Assembly (NCBI GenBank): GCA_024758765.1
Contig: CP101406.1
Location: 682,001-746,000, forward strand
Length of the DNA: 64,000 nucleotides
Direction: 5' to 3'
DNA from: Mycobacterium sp. SVM_VP21
GTDB taxonomy: Bacteria; Actinomycetota; Actinomycetes; Mycobacteriales; Mycobacteriaceae
The position numbers and the translations under genes are program-made. Positions 19,835 to 29,295 of this stretch are shown here, piece by piece; position 1 is the first letter of the stretch, and each line of letters opens with the position of its first letter. Under the pieces are notes generated by a model. It was not told the origin of the DNA. It was given only the letters and a program-made list of their open reading frames with translations, and did not search any database.

Positions 19835-20907
19835 GATAGGGCCTCCCGCCGCATGGTGTAGGCGTCGGCTCCGTTGCGGTAGTAGCGCTTACGCAGTCCG
19901 GTCTCGACGAAGCCGACGTCGCGGTAGAGCGCGATCGCCGGAGCGTTGTCGGTGCGGACCTCCAGGTACACGATGCCGCCGGCGGCGTACTCCAGCAGGT
20001 CTGCAAGCAGCCGCCGCCCGATGCCGCGCCCCTGATGCGCCTTGTCCACCCCGATGGTGTGTACCTCGTACTCGAACGGCGCTGTGCGCCCAAGCCGCGC
20101 GATTCCGCCGTAACCCACTACGGCGTCACCGATTCGGGCGGCGACGTAGTGGCTGTCGCGCGCGCCGATCGCCCGGCTGAACGCCTCCGCCGGCCACGGG
20201 TCATCACCGGGGAACAGTTGCGACTCCAGCTCGGCGCAACGGTCGGCGTCGATGTTGGTCAGCGCCCCCAAAGTGACCGGGGGTGCGGCCGAAGCAGGCG
20301 GCTTGGCGTCGGGACGGCGCAGATACAGCGGCACCAGCGGCTCGGGCTCGCCATCCCAATCCCCCACCGCGGCAACCAGTCCGGTAGGCGTCGGGTAGGA
20401 GACGTCGAGTACGGGCAGGCCGAACAGTTCGGCGTGCGCCGGTGAACCCGCCACCGCGACAGCTTCACCCGGGTCGACGTCGGCCGGCGCACTGACCCCC
20501 GGTCCCGCGATGCGAATCCCGTCGCGATAGCGCGCCCAGTAGACCTCCCGACGGCGGGCGTCGGTGACCACCAGGGTTGTTGCGCCAGTGCGCACCCCGA
20601 TCGCGTCCAGGCTGCACACGCCGTACACCGGGATACCCAGGGCGTGCCCATAAGCGGCGGCGCTGGCCATCCCGACCCGCAGGCCGGTGAACGGCCCTGG
20701 TCCGCAACCCACCACCACCGCGGCCAGATCGGCCATGCTCAGGCTGGCATCGGCCAGTGCGCCCAGGACATTCGGGGTCAGCCGTTCGGCGTGAGCGCGG
20801 GCGTCGAGGGTGACCCGCTCGGCCAGCACGGTGCGCCGATCGGCGGCCACCACGCCCGCGGTGACGGCGGGAGTGGCGGTATCGATGGTCAGAATCGCTC
20901 CGGTCAC
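19831..20907 (-). CDS. tsaB-rimI: Fused TsaB-RimI protein
   Basis: 358 residues in one frame. Residues 1-200 are TsaB ([45 protein letters not shown]), the dimerisation partner of TsaD. After a short linker (about 198-212, [10 protein letters not shown]) residues 211-358 are a RimI-type GNAT N-acetyltransferase ([31 protein letters not shown]), which acetylates the N-terminus of ribosomal protein S18 in the classical case. M. tuberculosis has these as two genes, Rv3421c and Rv3420c. The start is GTG 20907, overlapping the tsaE stop by four bases. Confidence 0.93.
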   Translation of the reverse strand: MTGAILTIDTATPAVTAGVVAADRRTVLAERVTLDARAHAERLTPNVLGALADASLSMADLAAVVVGCGPGPFTGLRVGMASAAAYGHALGIPVYGVCSLDAIGVRTGATTLVVTDARRREVYWARYRDGIRIAGPGVSAPADVDPGEAVAVAGSPAHAELFGLPVLDVSYPTPTGLVAAVGDWDGEPEPLVPLYLRRPDAKPPASAAPPVTLGALTNIDADRCAELESQLFPGDDPWPAEAFSRAIGARDSHYVAARIGDAVVGYGGIARLGRTAPFEYEVHTIGVDKAHQGRGIGRRLLADLLEYAAGGIVYLEVRTDNAPAIALYRDVGFVETGLRKRYYRNGADAYTMRREALS

Positions 20908-21365
20908 GGCGTGTGCCACCGCCAGATCGCGGTGCGCGTCTCGGAGTCCACGGCGCGGTCCAGCCTGATATCGAGGTGCCGGTCGGAGAGTCGCTCGGCC
21001 AGTCCTTCGCCCCACTCCACCACGACAACGGCGTCGTCGAGTTCGGTGTCAAGGTCCAGCGAATCCAGCTCGGCCGACAGGTCCAGGCCCGTCTCGTCGA
21101 GCAGGCGGTAGAGGTCGACGTGAATCATCGCCGGGGTGCCCGGACGGCGAGCCCGATGCTCGCGGGCCAGCACGAACGTCGGCGAGGTTACCGGCCCATC
21201 GACATCGAGTGCGGCAGCGATTCCCTTGGCCAACACGGTTTTTCCAGCCCCCAGCGGTCCGGACAGCACCACCACGTCGCCTGCTCGCAGCTGTTCGCCC
21301 AGCCGGGCTCCCAGCGCGACGGTCTCCTCGGCGGTGGCCAGGGTCGCCTCCTGCGGATCAGCCAC
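20904..21365 (-). CDS. tsaE: TsaE, ATPase of the t6A synthesis complex
   Basis: 153 residues. Walker A is GPLGAGKTVLAKG at about residues 36-48, followed by the family motif TSPTFVL and an acidic VVVVEWGEGL near residue 120. It powers turnover of the TsaBD complex in bacteria. It overlaps the hydrolase gene upstream by eight bases and tsaB-rimI downstream by four, indicating a translationally coupled operon. Confidence 0.95.
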   Translation of the reverse strand: MADPQEATLATAEETVALGARLGEQLRAGDVVVLSGPLGAGKTVLAKGIAAALDVDGPVTSPTFVLAREHRARRPGTPAMIHVDLYRLLDETGLDLSAELDSLDLDTELDDAVVVVEWGEGLAERLSDRHLDIRLDRAVDSETRTAIWRWHTP

Positions 21366-22464
21366 TGCGCCCGGCCTTTCGGCGCAACCGGTGCGTCAGC
21401 ATGCCGCGGCGCGGGGTGGCCCGCTCCACCAATCGCACCAGCGCCTCGTCGATGACATCGGGTTCCTCCAACTGCACCAAATGCCCGGCCCCGGGCACAA
21501 TCACCAGCTCACAATCCCACAACGTGGCCGCCATCGCCCGCGAGTACCCCGGCGGGGTGAGCAGGTCCGCATCACCGCAGGCAACCAGGGTAGGGATCTT
21601 GGCCAGCGTCGACAGCGCGGCACTCTCGTCGTGCACTTCGAGGGCGTGCAGGAAGCCCACCATGGTGGCGACCGGGGTGGAGTGCATCATCTCCTCGGAG
21701 AAGGCCACCACACTCGGGCTGATCTGGTCGGTGCCATAGGAGGCGGCACGCAGGATCGGCGCGATCACCCCGCGGGCCGCGCCGCGGCCGCGATGCACCA
21801 GCTTCGGTGCGTACCGCACGCTAAACTGCACGGCTTCCAGCGCCGGGTTACGCAGAATCTGGCCCAGCGGGGACCGGGAAACCCCTTTGGCGGCCGACGA
21901 AATCAACGCGGCACCGACGATCCGGCTGCCATAGCGCTGGGGAAACTGCCGGGCGTGCGCCAGCACCGTCATGCCGCCCATCGAATGCCCCACCAGCACT
22001 ATTGGGCCGCGCGGCACGGCCGCCCGCAGCACCGCTTCCAGGTCCTGGCCGAGCCGCGGCACGGTGTAGGTGTCCGGCGGCGCGATGCCGGACTCGCCGT
22101 GGCCGCGCTGGTCGTAGAAGACCATGCGCACCTGATCGCCCCACTCGGCCGCCAACCGCGCCCGCTGAAAGTGAAACGACCCCATCCGCAGGCAGAACCC
22201 GTGCGCGAACACCACAGTCAACGGTGCGTTGCGCGGACCTACGTCGCGCACCGCCAGTTCGACGCCATCATCGGTGACCACCACCGACTCGTGGTCGTGG
22301 TCGAGGATCTCGAAATCCTCGTCGGCGTAAGCGTCTTCGGCGGTGGTGCGTCGTGTCACCGACCGAGCGATGGTGCTCCCGGCGATGGTGCCGACGGCGG
22401 TCAGGCCGGCCACCCCCGCGAGCCAACCGCCGGCCCGCCGCGACCCGCGCCGATTACCGGCCAT
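21358..22464 (-). CDS. Alpha/beta hydrolase with N-terminal membrane anchor
   Basis: 368 residues from ATG 22464; a start at 22497 ([11 protein letters not shown]) would add 11 residues inside alr. Hydrophobic segment [17 protein letters not shown] near the N-terminus suggests membrane attachment or export. Catalytic triad motifs are the nucleophile elbow GHSMGG, the acid in GDADLLTPP and the histidine in [11 protein letters not shown]. The oxyanion region is [12 protein letters not shown]. Substrate unknown. It sits between alr and tsaE, overlapping both, a gene order common in mycobacteria. Confidence 0.9.
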   Translation of the reverse strand: MAGNRRGSRRAGGWLAGVAGLTAVGTIAGSTIARSVTRRTTAEDAYADEDFEILDHDHESVVVTDDGVELAVRDVGPRNAPLTVVFAHGFCLRMGSFHFQRARLAAEWGDQVRMVFYDQRGHGESGIAPPDTYTVPRLGQDLEAVLRAAVPRGPIVLVGHSMGGMTVLAHARQFPQRYGSRIVGAALISSAAKGVSRSPLGQILRNPALEAVQFSVRYAPKLVHRGRGAARGVIAPILRAASYGTDQISPSVVAFSEEMMHSTPVATMVGFLHALEVHDESAALSTLAKIPTLVACGDADLLTPPGYSRAMAATLWDCELVIVPGAGHLVQLEEPDVIDEALVRLVERATPRRGMLTHRLRRKAGRSG

Positions 22465-23608
22465 CAGTGCCCCGATACGTCCTGGCGACTCGCCCACGTG
22501 GGCTGTTGACCACCTCGTAGTGGATGGTGCCCAACGCGTCGGCCCAGTCCTGGGCCAGCGGTTCGCCGTCCGCTCCGGACCCGAACAGGATGACCTCGTC
22601 CCCCTCGGTGACGTCGACGGGGCCGGGGCCCAGGTCGACGACGAACTGATCCATGCACACCCGTCCGACGCTGTGCCGACGGCGGCCGTTGATCAGCACG
22701 TCGAACCGTCCGCTCAGCGGTCGAAACACCCCGTCGGCGTAACCCATCGGCACCAGTGCCACGGTGGTGTCAACCGGCGCGATCCAGGTGTGCCCGTAGG
22801 AGACTGCCTCCCCAGCTTTGATCGGACGGACCAGCACCACAAGCGATTTCAGCGTCATCGCCGGAATCAGGCCCATGTCACCACGCTCGGGGATGGGACT
22901 CAGGCCATACATGGCTATTCCGGGCCGAACCATGTCGAAGGCCAGATCGGGCCGGGTCATGGCCCCGGCCGAGTTGGCCAGGTGGGCGACCGGGAACTCC
23001 AGGCCCTGGTCGCGCGCCACCCTCAGCAGATCGGAAAAGCGTTGGGCCTGAACGTCGTTGACCGGATTAGCGGTCTCATCGGCGCAGGCTAGGTGCGACA
23101 TCAGGCCACGTACCCGGACCGCGTCGTCGGCGGCGGCTCGCCGCAGTGCGGTCACCAGTTCCGGGAAGTCGGCGGCGCTGACCCCGTTGCGGTTCATGCC
23201 GGTGTCGGCCTTGACCGTGACGGTCGCGGTCCGTCCCGTGCACCCCACCGCATCGAGCAACTCGTTCAGCTGCGCCACCGAAGAGACCGCGATCTGCACA
23301 TCGGCGGCCAAAGCGGGAGCGAAGTCGGTATGCGGCCCGTGCAGCCATGCCAGCACCGGTGCGGCGATGCCGGCCGCCCGCAGTGTCAGGGCCTCGTCGA
23401 CGGTGGCGACCCCGAGTTCCGCCGCGCCGGCGGCCAGCGCGGCGCGGGCCACCTGGACCGCGCCGTGGCCGTAACCGTCGGCCTTGACCACAGCCATCAC
23501 CCCGGCGGCGCCGGCGTGTTCGGCCAGCACCCGCACGTTGTGGGCAATGGCGTCCAGGTCCACCAGCGCCTGCGCGAGCAGGCCGGACGTTCGGGATACG
23601 GCAGTCAT
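22454..23608 (-). CDS. alr: Alanine racemase
   Basis: 384 residues, the length of M. tuberculosis Alr. PLP enzyme that interconverts L- and D-alanine for peptidoglycan. The Schiff-base lysine is in [13 protein letters not shown] at about residue 42; MNRNGV and the catalytic tyrosine region [10 protein letters not shown] are conserved, as is [12 protein letters not shown]. The start is ATG 23608 ([20 protein letters not shown]). First gene of the overlapping block that ends with tsaD. Confidence 0.96.
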   Translation of the reverse strand: MTAVSRTSGLLAQALVDLDAIAHNVRVLAEHAGAAGVMAVVKADGYGHGAVQVARAALAAGAAELGVATVDEALTLRAAGIAAPVLAWLHGPHTDFAPALAADVQIAVSSVAQLNELLDAVGCTGRTATVTVKADTGMNRNGVSAADFPELVTALRRAAADDAVRVRGLMSHLACADETANPVNDVQAQRFSDLLRVARDQGLEFPVAHLANSAGAMTRPDLAFDMVRPGIAMYGLSPIPERGDMGLIPAMTLKSLVVLVRPIKAGEAVSYGHTWIAPVDTTVALVPMGYADGVFRPLSGRFDVLINGRRRHSVGRVCMDQFVVDLGPGPVDVTEGDEVILFGSGADGEPLAQDWADALGTIHYEVVNSPRGRVARTYRGTDGR

Positions 23609-23654
23609 GTCAGCTTCGATTGTCCCAGAACCTCTCGAACCGGCCCGTCGGATC

Positions 23655-23714
23655 GCCGAGTGTGCGGTTTGATCGGCGCTCAAGCCGTTTTGCGACCGAG
23701 AACACACACTCGAC
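23655..23714. repeat. Imperfect stem-loop repeat, upstream copy
   Basis: GCCGAGTGTGCGGTTTG (23655-23671) and, inverted, a diverged copy ending CACACTCG (23705-23712). The outer 8 bp (CGAGTGTG/CACACTCG) pair perfectly. The 17-mer differs by one base from both arms of the repeat at 24651-24710. Confidence 0.65.
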
Positions 23715-23770
23715 GCCGGCCTGTGAATCGACGTCGGCGCCGCGGCCCGCCCGCGTGCCAACCTGCTGGC

Positions 23771-24643
23771 ATGCAAACCCGGCAGGGGCCATTTCGGGCG
23801 TCCGATGCGCTGGCCGCCGGCGCGGTGACCCGCGCCCAGCTGCGGCGCGACTACATCCCCGTCTACCCCGGCGTTTGGCTGCCGCACGAGGCAGCCCTCT
23901 CGGCGACGCAGCGGGCCCGGGCCGCCTGGCTCTGGTCACGTCGGCGGGGCGTGCTCGCCGGGCTGTCGGCATCGGCGATGCTCGGCGCGGAGTGGATCGA
24001 CTCCGACAAACCCGCGGAACTTGTTCACGGCAACCGGCGGGCACCACCGCTGCTCACCGTGCACACCGACACACTGCTGGCCGGCGAAGTTCGAGTAGTG
24101 AGCGGACTGCCGGTGACCACGGCCGCGCGCACCGCGTTCGACCTGGGAAGGCGCCTGGCTGTCAGCGAGGGCGTTCAGCGTATCGACGCCCTGATGAACG
24201 CCACCGATCTCAAGGCGGTGGACATCGCGGCGGTAGCCGCCGCCCACCGGGGCGCCCGGGGGCTACGGCAGCTCGATGCGACATTGCAGCTCGTCGACGG
24301 CGGCGCGGAGTCGCCGTACGAGTCTCTAACCCGGCTGTGCCTCGTGCAAGCCGGTTTCCCACGGCCACAGACCCAGATACCGGTGTACGACGCCCATGGC
24401 AACGTCGGCGCCCGCATCGACATGGGCTGGGCGGAATACCTCGTCGGCGCCGACTTCGAGGGCGCTCACCATTGGCTTGACCCCAAGCAGCGGGAACGTG
24501 ACGCCGAGCGCTACAACTTCATCGCCGAGGCGGGCTGGATCGACATCCGGTTGACGTCACGCACGCTGCACTTACGCCCCGAAGCCTTCCTGGAGCGCAT
24601 CGGCGCGGCGCTGATCGGTCGCGGCTGCCCGAAAACCTGGTGA
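23771..24643 (+). CDS. AbiEi/DUF559-like protein, possible Vsr-fold nuclease
   Basis: 290 residues. The N-terminal part (about 1-90) resembles the winged-helix AbiEi-type region ([45 protein letters not shown]). The C-terminal part has a DUF559/Vsr-like pattern: [20 protein letters not shown], then a block of charged residues ([19 protein letters not shown]) and [14 protein letters not shown]. The family is numerous in mycobacteria and often counted with phage defence or toxin-antitoxin remnants; no partner gene is next to it. ATG 23771 lies 162 bp from the divergent alr gene. Stem-loop repeats flank both sides. Confidence 0.7.
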   Translation: MQTRQGPFRASDALAAGAVTRAQLRRDYIPVYPGVWLPHEAALSATQRARAAWLWSRRRGVLAGLSASAMLGAEWIDSDKPAELVHGNRRAPPLLTVHTDTLLAGEVRVVSGLPVTTAARTAFDLGRRLAVSEGVQRIDALMNATDLKAVDIAAVAAAHRGARGLRQLDATLQLVDGGAESPYESLTRLCLVQAGFPRPQTQIPVYDAHGNVGARIDMGWAEYLVGADFEGAHHWLDPKQRERDAERYNFIAEAGWIDIRLTSRTLHLRPEAFLERIGAALIGRGCPKTW

Positions 24644-24650
24644 CGGGCGC

Positions 24651-24710
24651 GCCGAGTGAGCGGTTTGGTAGCGAAAACAGCCGATTCCGGTGCCAAACCG
24701 CACGCTCGGC
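24651..24710. repeat. Stem-loop repeat between convergent genes, likely bidirectional terminator
   Basis: GCCGAGTGAGCGGTTTGG (24651-24668) and CCAAACCGCACGCTCGGC (24693-24710) pair at 16 of 18 positions around a 24-nt loop. It fills the gap between the nuclease-like gene and gadB, whose stops face each other. The arm sequence recurs at 23655-23671. Confidence 0.75.
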
Positions 24711-24718
24711 GGCAAAAC

Positions 24719-26101
24719 CTAATGGGCGAAGTGCTGTGCGTCGTAGTGCCCGCCAGGCTTCACCGTATCGAGCGCTTTGACGGATTTCATGATGTCGTCG
24801 AACAGCGCCCGGGCGAGATCCGCCGACAGTCCTTCACGGACCACGACGCGCAGCACCGCGACGTCCTCGGCGCCCTCCGGCATGGTGTAGGCCGGCACCT
24901 GCCAGCCGAACGTGCGCAACTCGTGGGACACGTCGAACGCGGTGTAGCCGCGCTCACCGACGAGCCGACAGCTCACCACCGGGATCGCCGAACCGTCGCT
25001 GATCACCTCGAAATGCTCCGAAGTGGCTAATTGATGCGATAACCAGCGGGCGGTGTCGGACAGCGTCCGCATCACCTCGGTGTAGCCGGCACGGCCGAGG
25101 CGCAGGAAGTTGTAGTACTGGCCGACGACCTGATTGCCCGGGCGGGAGAAGTTCAGCGTGAACGTCGGCATGTCCCCGCCCAAGTAGTTGACCCGGAACA
25201 CCAGCTCCTCGGGCAGATAGTCGGCGCTGCGCCACACCACGAAACCGATGCCCGGATAGGTCAGGCCGTACTTGTGGCCGCTGACGTTGATCGAGACCAC
25301 CCGCGGCAGCCGGAAATCCCATTTAAGGCCGGGATGCAGGAACGGCACCACGAATCCGCCGCTGGCCGCGTCCACGTGCACCGGCACGTCCGGTCCGCCG
25401 CCGTCGGCTAGGGCGTCCAGTGCCGCGCAGATCGCCTCGATGGGTTCGAGCTCGCCGGTGTAGGTGGTGCCCAGGATGCCGACCACGCCGATGGTGTTCT
25501 CATCGACGGCGTCGATCACCTGCTCGGGGGTGATCACGTAGCGGTCTTCGGCCATCGGCAGGTAGCGGGGTTCGACGTCGAAATAGCGGCAGAACTTCTC
25601 CCACACCACCTGGACGTTGGAGCCCATCACCAGGTTGGGGGTGCGCCCCCGCCAATCGGCGGTCTTGGCCCGCCAGCGCCATTTCATTGCCAGCCCGCCC
25701 AGCATCACCGCCTCGCTGGACCCGACGGTGGACACCCCGATCGCGCTGGCGGGGTCGTCGTCGCGCAGGTTCTCGGCGTGGAACAGGTCGGCGACCATAG
25801 ACACGCAGCGCTGCTCAATGGCCGCGGTGGCCGGGTATTCGTCTTTGTCGATCATGTTTTTGTCGAACGACTCCGCCATCAGCGCCGACGCTTCGGGGTC
25901 CATCCAGGTGGTGACGAAGGTGGCCAGATTCAGCCGGGAACTCCCGTCGAGCATCAGCTCGTCGTGGATGAAGCGGTAAGCGGTCTGCGGGTCCATCGGG
26001 TCGTCGGGCAACCGCAACGCCGGGACCGGCGAGGTGAACATCCGGCCGGTGTAGGCCGGAGCGATGGCGTGCGCCGGCACGGACGGGTGGGAATGGGTCA
26101 C
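24719..26101 (-). CDS. gadB: Glutamate decarboxylase
   Basis: 460 residues, identical in length to M. tuberculosis GadB. Group II PLP decarboxylase converting glutamate to GABA. HVDAASGGFVVPF holds the PLP-interacting Asp, and SINVSGHKYGLTYPG holds the Schiff-base lysine. The N-terminus contains the substrate-loop NMIDKDEYP. The gene ends at the shared stem-loop and lies 12 bp downstream of nnr. Confidence 0.96.
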   Translation of the reverse strand: MTHSHPSVPAHAIAPAYTGRMFTSPVPALRLPDDPMDPQTAYRFIHDELMLDGSSRLNLATFVTTWMDPEASALMAESFDKNMIDKDEYPATAAIEQRCVSMVADLFHAENLRDDDPASAIGVSTVGSSEAVMLGGLAMKWRWRAKTADWRGRTPNLVMGSNVQVVWEKFCRYFDVEPRYLPMAEDRYVITPEQVIDAVDENTIGVVGILGTTYTGELEPIEAICAALDALADGGGPDVPVHVDAASGGFVVPFLHPGLKWDFRLPRVVSINVSGHKYGLTYPGIGFVVWRSADYLPEELVFRVNYLGGDMPTFTLNFSRPGNQVVGQYYNFLRLGRAGYTEVMRTLSDTARWLSHQLATSEHFEVISDGSAIPVVSCRLVGERGYTAFDVSHELRTFGWQVPAYTMPEGAEDVAVLRVVVREGLSADLARALFDDIMKSVKALDTVKPGGHYDAQHFAH

Positions 26102-26113
26102 TGCGACTCTCCT

Positions 26114-27592
26114 CTATAGCTGGGCCAGGGCGGTGCGGATGTGGGCCAGGATGCGCGAGGCCGACGTAGGGGTATCGCCGGGTCCGGGGTCAGCGGCCGA
26201 GGCCGCGGCCGCACGGGTGTGCACGAACGCGGCGGCGGCAGCGGCCTGGGCGGGCGGCAGGCCGGATGCCAACAGCGCGCCGATCATCCCGGACAACACG
26301 TCGCCGGAACCTGCGGTGGCCGCCCACGACCCGCCGGCTTCGTTGAGGTAGACCGGCCCGGCTCGGTCATACGGCGGTCCCGGTGTCAGCTCTCCTCCGT
26401 CGAGCTTCGCCGAACCGCCGGGGTCGGCGATGACGGTGACGTTGCCCTTCAACAGCACGGTGGCCCCGAAGCGGTCGGCGAGGGCGCGGGCGGCACCGAC
26501 CCGGTCAGGTCCGGGCGGTCGCCCGGCCAATCGGGCGTATTCGCCCGCATGCGGGGTCAGCACCGTCGGGGCGCTTCGGTCGGCGACCAGCGAGGGGTGG
26601 GCAGCCAGGATGGTCAGCGCATCGGCGTCGACGATCACCGGCAGGTCGGTGCCGAGCGCGAACCACAGGGCGGCGGCAGCCTGTTCGCCGGTGCCCAGAC
26701 CGGGACCGACCGCCCAGGCCTGCACCTTCCCGGCGGCCGCCGGGCTGGGTGCCGCCACCACCTCCGGCCAGCGCGAAACCACTTGGGCGTCAGCGCTTCC
26801 GGCGTAGCGAACCATCCCAGAGGTGGCGGCTACCGCTGCCCCGGCGCACAGGATCGCCGCGCCCGGGTAGGTCGCCGAGCCGGCCAGGATTCCGGTGACG
26901 CCCTGGGTGTACTTGTCGTCGCGCGGGCCGGGCGCCGGCCAGCGGGCCTCGACGTCGGCTGCGGTCAACGATCTAATGTCGGTGTCCGGCAGGTCCAGGC
27001 CGATCTCAACAAGCTCGACCCGCCCACACTGCCCCAGTGCGTGCACCGGTTTGAGGCCGCCGAAGGTGACGGTCAGAGCGGCGTGCACCGCGGGACCGGC
27101 CGCCGCGCCAGTGTGCGGGTCCAGACCACTGGGAATGTCAACGGCCACCACCGGGATGCTGCGCGCATCGACGTCGGCGAAGATCTCGGCGGCGTGCGGC
27201 CGCAGCGGACCCCGCCCGGAGATGCCGACTACGCCGTCGATCACCAGATCCGTTGCGGGCGGGACGGTGTCGACAATTCGGCCACCGGCACGTTTGAATG
27301 CCGCGAGCCCTTTGGCGTGGGCACGCTCGGGGTCGAGCAGGATGGCGCTGGCCGCGACGCCACGTCGGCGCAGCAGGGTGACCGCCCACAACGCGTCGCC
27401 GCCGTTGTCGCCGGAACCCACCACCGCACACAGGTTGCGCCCGGCCACCCCGCCGGTGCGCGCGGCCAGTTCCCGAGCGATCGCGGTCGCCAGACCGAAC
27501 GCGGCCCGGCGCATCAGCACCCCGTCGGGCAGGCTGGCCAACAGTGGTGCTTCGGCGGCACGAATGACCTCGACGCTGTAATAATGCCGCAC
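26114..27592 (-). CDS. nnr: Bifunctional NAD(P)H-hydrate epimerase/dehydratase
   Basis: 492 residues with two domains. The N-terminal YjeF_N epimerase (about 1-210) has VGSGDNGGDALWA and TVTFGGLKPVHAL; the C-terminal ribokinase-like dehydratase (about 225-492) has TVLTPHAGEYARLAG and ATAGSGDVLSGMIGALL. It repairs hydrated NADH/NADPH. Corresponds to Rv3433c. It is followed by gadB after 12 bp. Confidence 0.95.
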   Translation of the reverse strand: MRHYYSVEVIRAAEAPLLASLPDGVLMRRAAFGLATAIARELAARTGGVAGRNLCAVVGSGDNGGDALWAVTLLRRRGVAASAILLDPERAHAKGLAAFKRAGGRIVDTVPPATDLVIDGVVGISGRGPLRPHAAEIFADVDARSIPVVAVDIPSGLDPHTGAAAGPAVHAALTVTFGGLKPVHALGQCGRVELVEIGLDLPDTDIRSLTAADVEARWPAPGPRDDKYTQGVTGILAGSATYPGAAILCAGAAVAATSGMVRYAGSADAQVVSRWPEVVAAPSPAAAGKVQAWAVGPGLGTGEQAAAALWFALGTDLPVIVDADALTILAAHPSLVADRSAPTVLTPHAGEYARLAGRPPGPDRVGAARALADRFGATVLLKGNVTVIADPGGSAKLDGGELTPGPPYDRAGPVYLNEAGGSWAATAGSGDVLSGMIGALLASGLPPAQAAAAAAFVHTRAAAASAADPGPGDTPTSASRILAHIRTALAQL

Positions 27593-27624
27593 TTGCCCTC
27601 CTCGCCCTGCTCGCGATTGTCAGG

Positions 27625-28272
27625 CTAGTGGCCGCCGGCGGCGCTCGGGTGATGTCGCAGCGGATGGTGGGGGTGAGTCAGCGGGTAGCAGCACAGGCCG
27701 ATGACCAATGCGGCGGCGTGGCCGATCGCGGTGAAGTCGGGGTTTATGAGCAGGGGCACGGTGAAGATGACGACCAGGCCGGCTAGGTATACCCAGCGCC
27801 ACGGCCGACGAATTCGGTAGGTGAGCACCGCTATCACGCCCACCAGGAAGTAGCTGACACCGATGTCTCGGGCGTAGGTCAGCCGCTCCGATTCCCGGTG
27901 CAGGTGGATCAGCGCATACAACGCACCCTCGCTGACATAGGTGGCACCGACATGGGAGATCAATCCGACCATCAGCCAACGTAAGTGTCCCAGCCAGTGT
28001 TCGGCCGGCGCCAGAAACAGGGTGAACAGCACCAGGTACGGCGACCAGTCCTTGCCGTCGATCCACAGCAGGCTCGAGACCAGCACCTCCAGCGGGTCGG
28101 TGGCCAGGTGGTGCAGGTTGGTGGATTGCTCGACAAGCATGGTGTGCAGGCGCCGGCCGACCAGATGCTGGATCACGGTGGTGACACCCAGCACCGCCAG
28201 CCACAGGTAGGTCAGCGGCGCGGTGTGCACAAAGTGCCACACCGCGGCCAGGCGCGTTCTGACGTCCGCCAC
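27625..28272 (-). CDS. Rhomboid-like integral membrane protein
   Basis: 215 residues with about six transmembrane helices. The rhomboid-like core shows HLRWLMVGLISHVGATYVSEG, DIGVSYFLVGVIAVL with a candidate serine, and AIGHAAALVIGLCCY with a histidine in the last helix. Whether it is an active intramembrane protease is uncertain because the classical GxSG is degenerate. The C-terminus is histidine-rich (THPHHPLRHHPSAAGGH). It is divergent from the PknH-sensor protein genes, 114 bp away. Confidence 0.8.
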   Translation of the reverse strand: MADVRTRLAAVWHFVHTAPLTYLWLAVLGVTTVIQHLVGRRLHTMLVEQSTNLHHLATDPLEVLVSSLLWIDGKDWSPYLVLFTLFLAPAEHWLGHLRWLMVGLISHVGATYVSEGALYALIHLHRESERLTYARDIGVSYFLVGVIAVLTYRIRRPWRWVYLAGLVVIFTVPLLINPDFTAIGHAAALVIGLCCYPLTHPHHPLRHHPSAAGGH

Positions 28273-28386
28273 GGCGTACAGCGTCGCATGGTCGGTGCAG
28301 ACACGGACAGACCGACCGCTGATAACGTCTCATGCCAGTGAGGCCCGTCCGCCTGTGACCGGCCCCGATGGGACGGGGGTGCCCCG

Positions 28387-29259
28387 ATGAGCGAACCGCA
28401 CGGTCCAACTCCCAATCCGTACGACCCAGCGCAATTTGGGCCCACCCACCGGCCCATGCCGCCGCTTGCGGGCGGACAGTTCCCGCCGCCATGGCCGCCC
28501 GGTCCTCCGCCGCAACGCAACCGCCGATTGATATGGGCCCTGCTGGGGCTGGTCATCGCGCTGACCGCGACCGCCGTAGTGCTCGGCGTGACCGCCGGCG
28601 GCCGTGACCGGCAGGAGAACGCGCATGCCACCGCAGAGTCTGACTCCGGCGACCGGGCGCCGGTACCCGTCTCGGCGCTCGAGGCCTTACTGCCAGACAC
28701 CGATGTCGTTCGCGACGCGACGGCCGACCCTGGGATCGGCGTCGTGGACAAAGGCGAAAGCATGTTCCCCGGGGTCGTGGCGGAGAAATCCTGCCAAGGG
28801 ATGAGCTTCGTCGCCGCGGGCCCAGTCTATGCGGGCTCTGGCTGGACCAGCGTCCGCTGGCAGATTTGGAGCAGTCCCGCCGAACCCGAGCCGGCGAAGC
28901 TGGAGCATCAGATGCTGACATCGGTGGTGAGTTATCCCTCAGCCCAAGCCGCCCGCAGCTATTACGACAAACAGCGCACCGACTGGCAGTCGTGTGCTGA
29001 CCGTACCGTGAACATGCGGGTAACAAACCTGGAGAACCCAACCGACGCCTTCTGGACCGTAGGAGCGGTCACCGAAAACGACGGCGTACTCAGTACCACC
29101 GAGATCAGTGAAGGCGGTGCCGGTTGGTCCTGCGGGCTCACGACCGCGGTGCGCAACAACATCATCACGCAGCTGAATCTGTGCGCCCTGACCCCGTCTA
29201 GCGATGCGGCACAGAAGGTCCTCGACTCGATCATTGCGAAGATCGACGCGGCAGCATGA
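28387..29259 (+). CDS. Membrane-anchored PknH-like sensor-domain protein, copy 1
   Basis: 290 residues. A proline-rich cytosolic N-terminus (about 1-45), one transmembrane helix (ALLGLVIALTATAVVLGVTA), then an extracellular domain of the type found on the outside of the kinase PknH. Four cysteines at conserved places (EKSCQGM, WQSCADR, WSCGL, NLCALT) would form the two disulfides of that fold. It has no kinase domain. A paralogue follows 36 bp downstream. Confidence 0.88.
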   Translation: MSEPHGPTPNPYDPAQFGPTHRPMPPLAGGQFPPPWPPGPPPQRNRRLIWALLGLVIALTATAVVLGVTAGGRDRQENAHATAESDSGDRAPVPVSALEALLPDTDVVRDATADPGIGVVDKGESMFPGVVAEKSCQGMSFVAAGPVYAGSGWTSVRWQIWSSPAEPEPAKLEHQMLTSVVSYPSAQAARSYYDKQRTDWQSCADRTVNMRVTNLENPTDAFWTVGAVTENDGVLSTTEISEGGAGWSCGLTTAVRNNIITQLNLCALTPSSDAAQKVLDSIIAKIDAAA

Positions 29260-29295
29260 CATTGATGCCCAGGCGCGACGGGATGGGGTTGCACG

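Noticed and set aside
23093..23770. Upstream extension of the DUF559-like gene across alr
   Set aside because: It overlaps the conserved alr coding sequence on the other strand; ATG 23771 gives the family-length protein.
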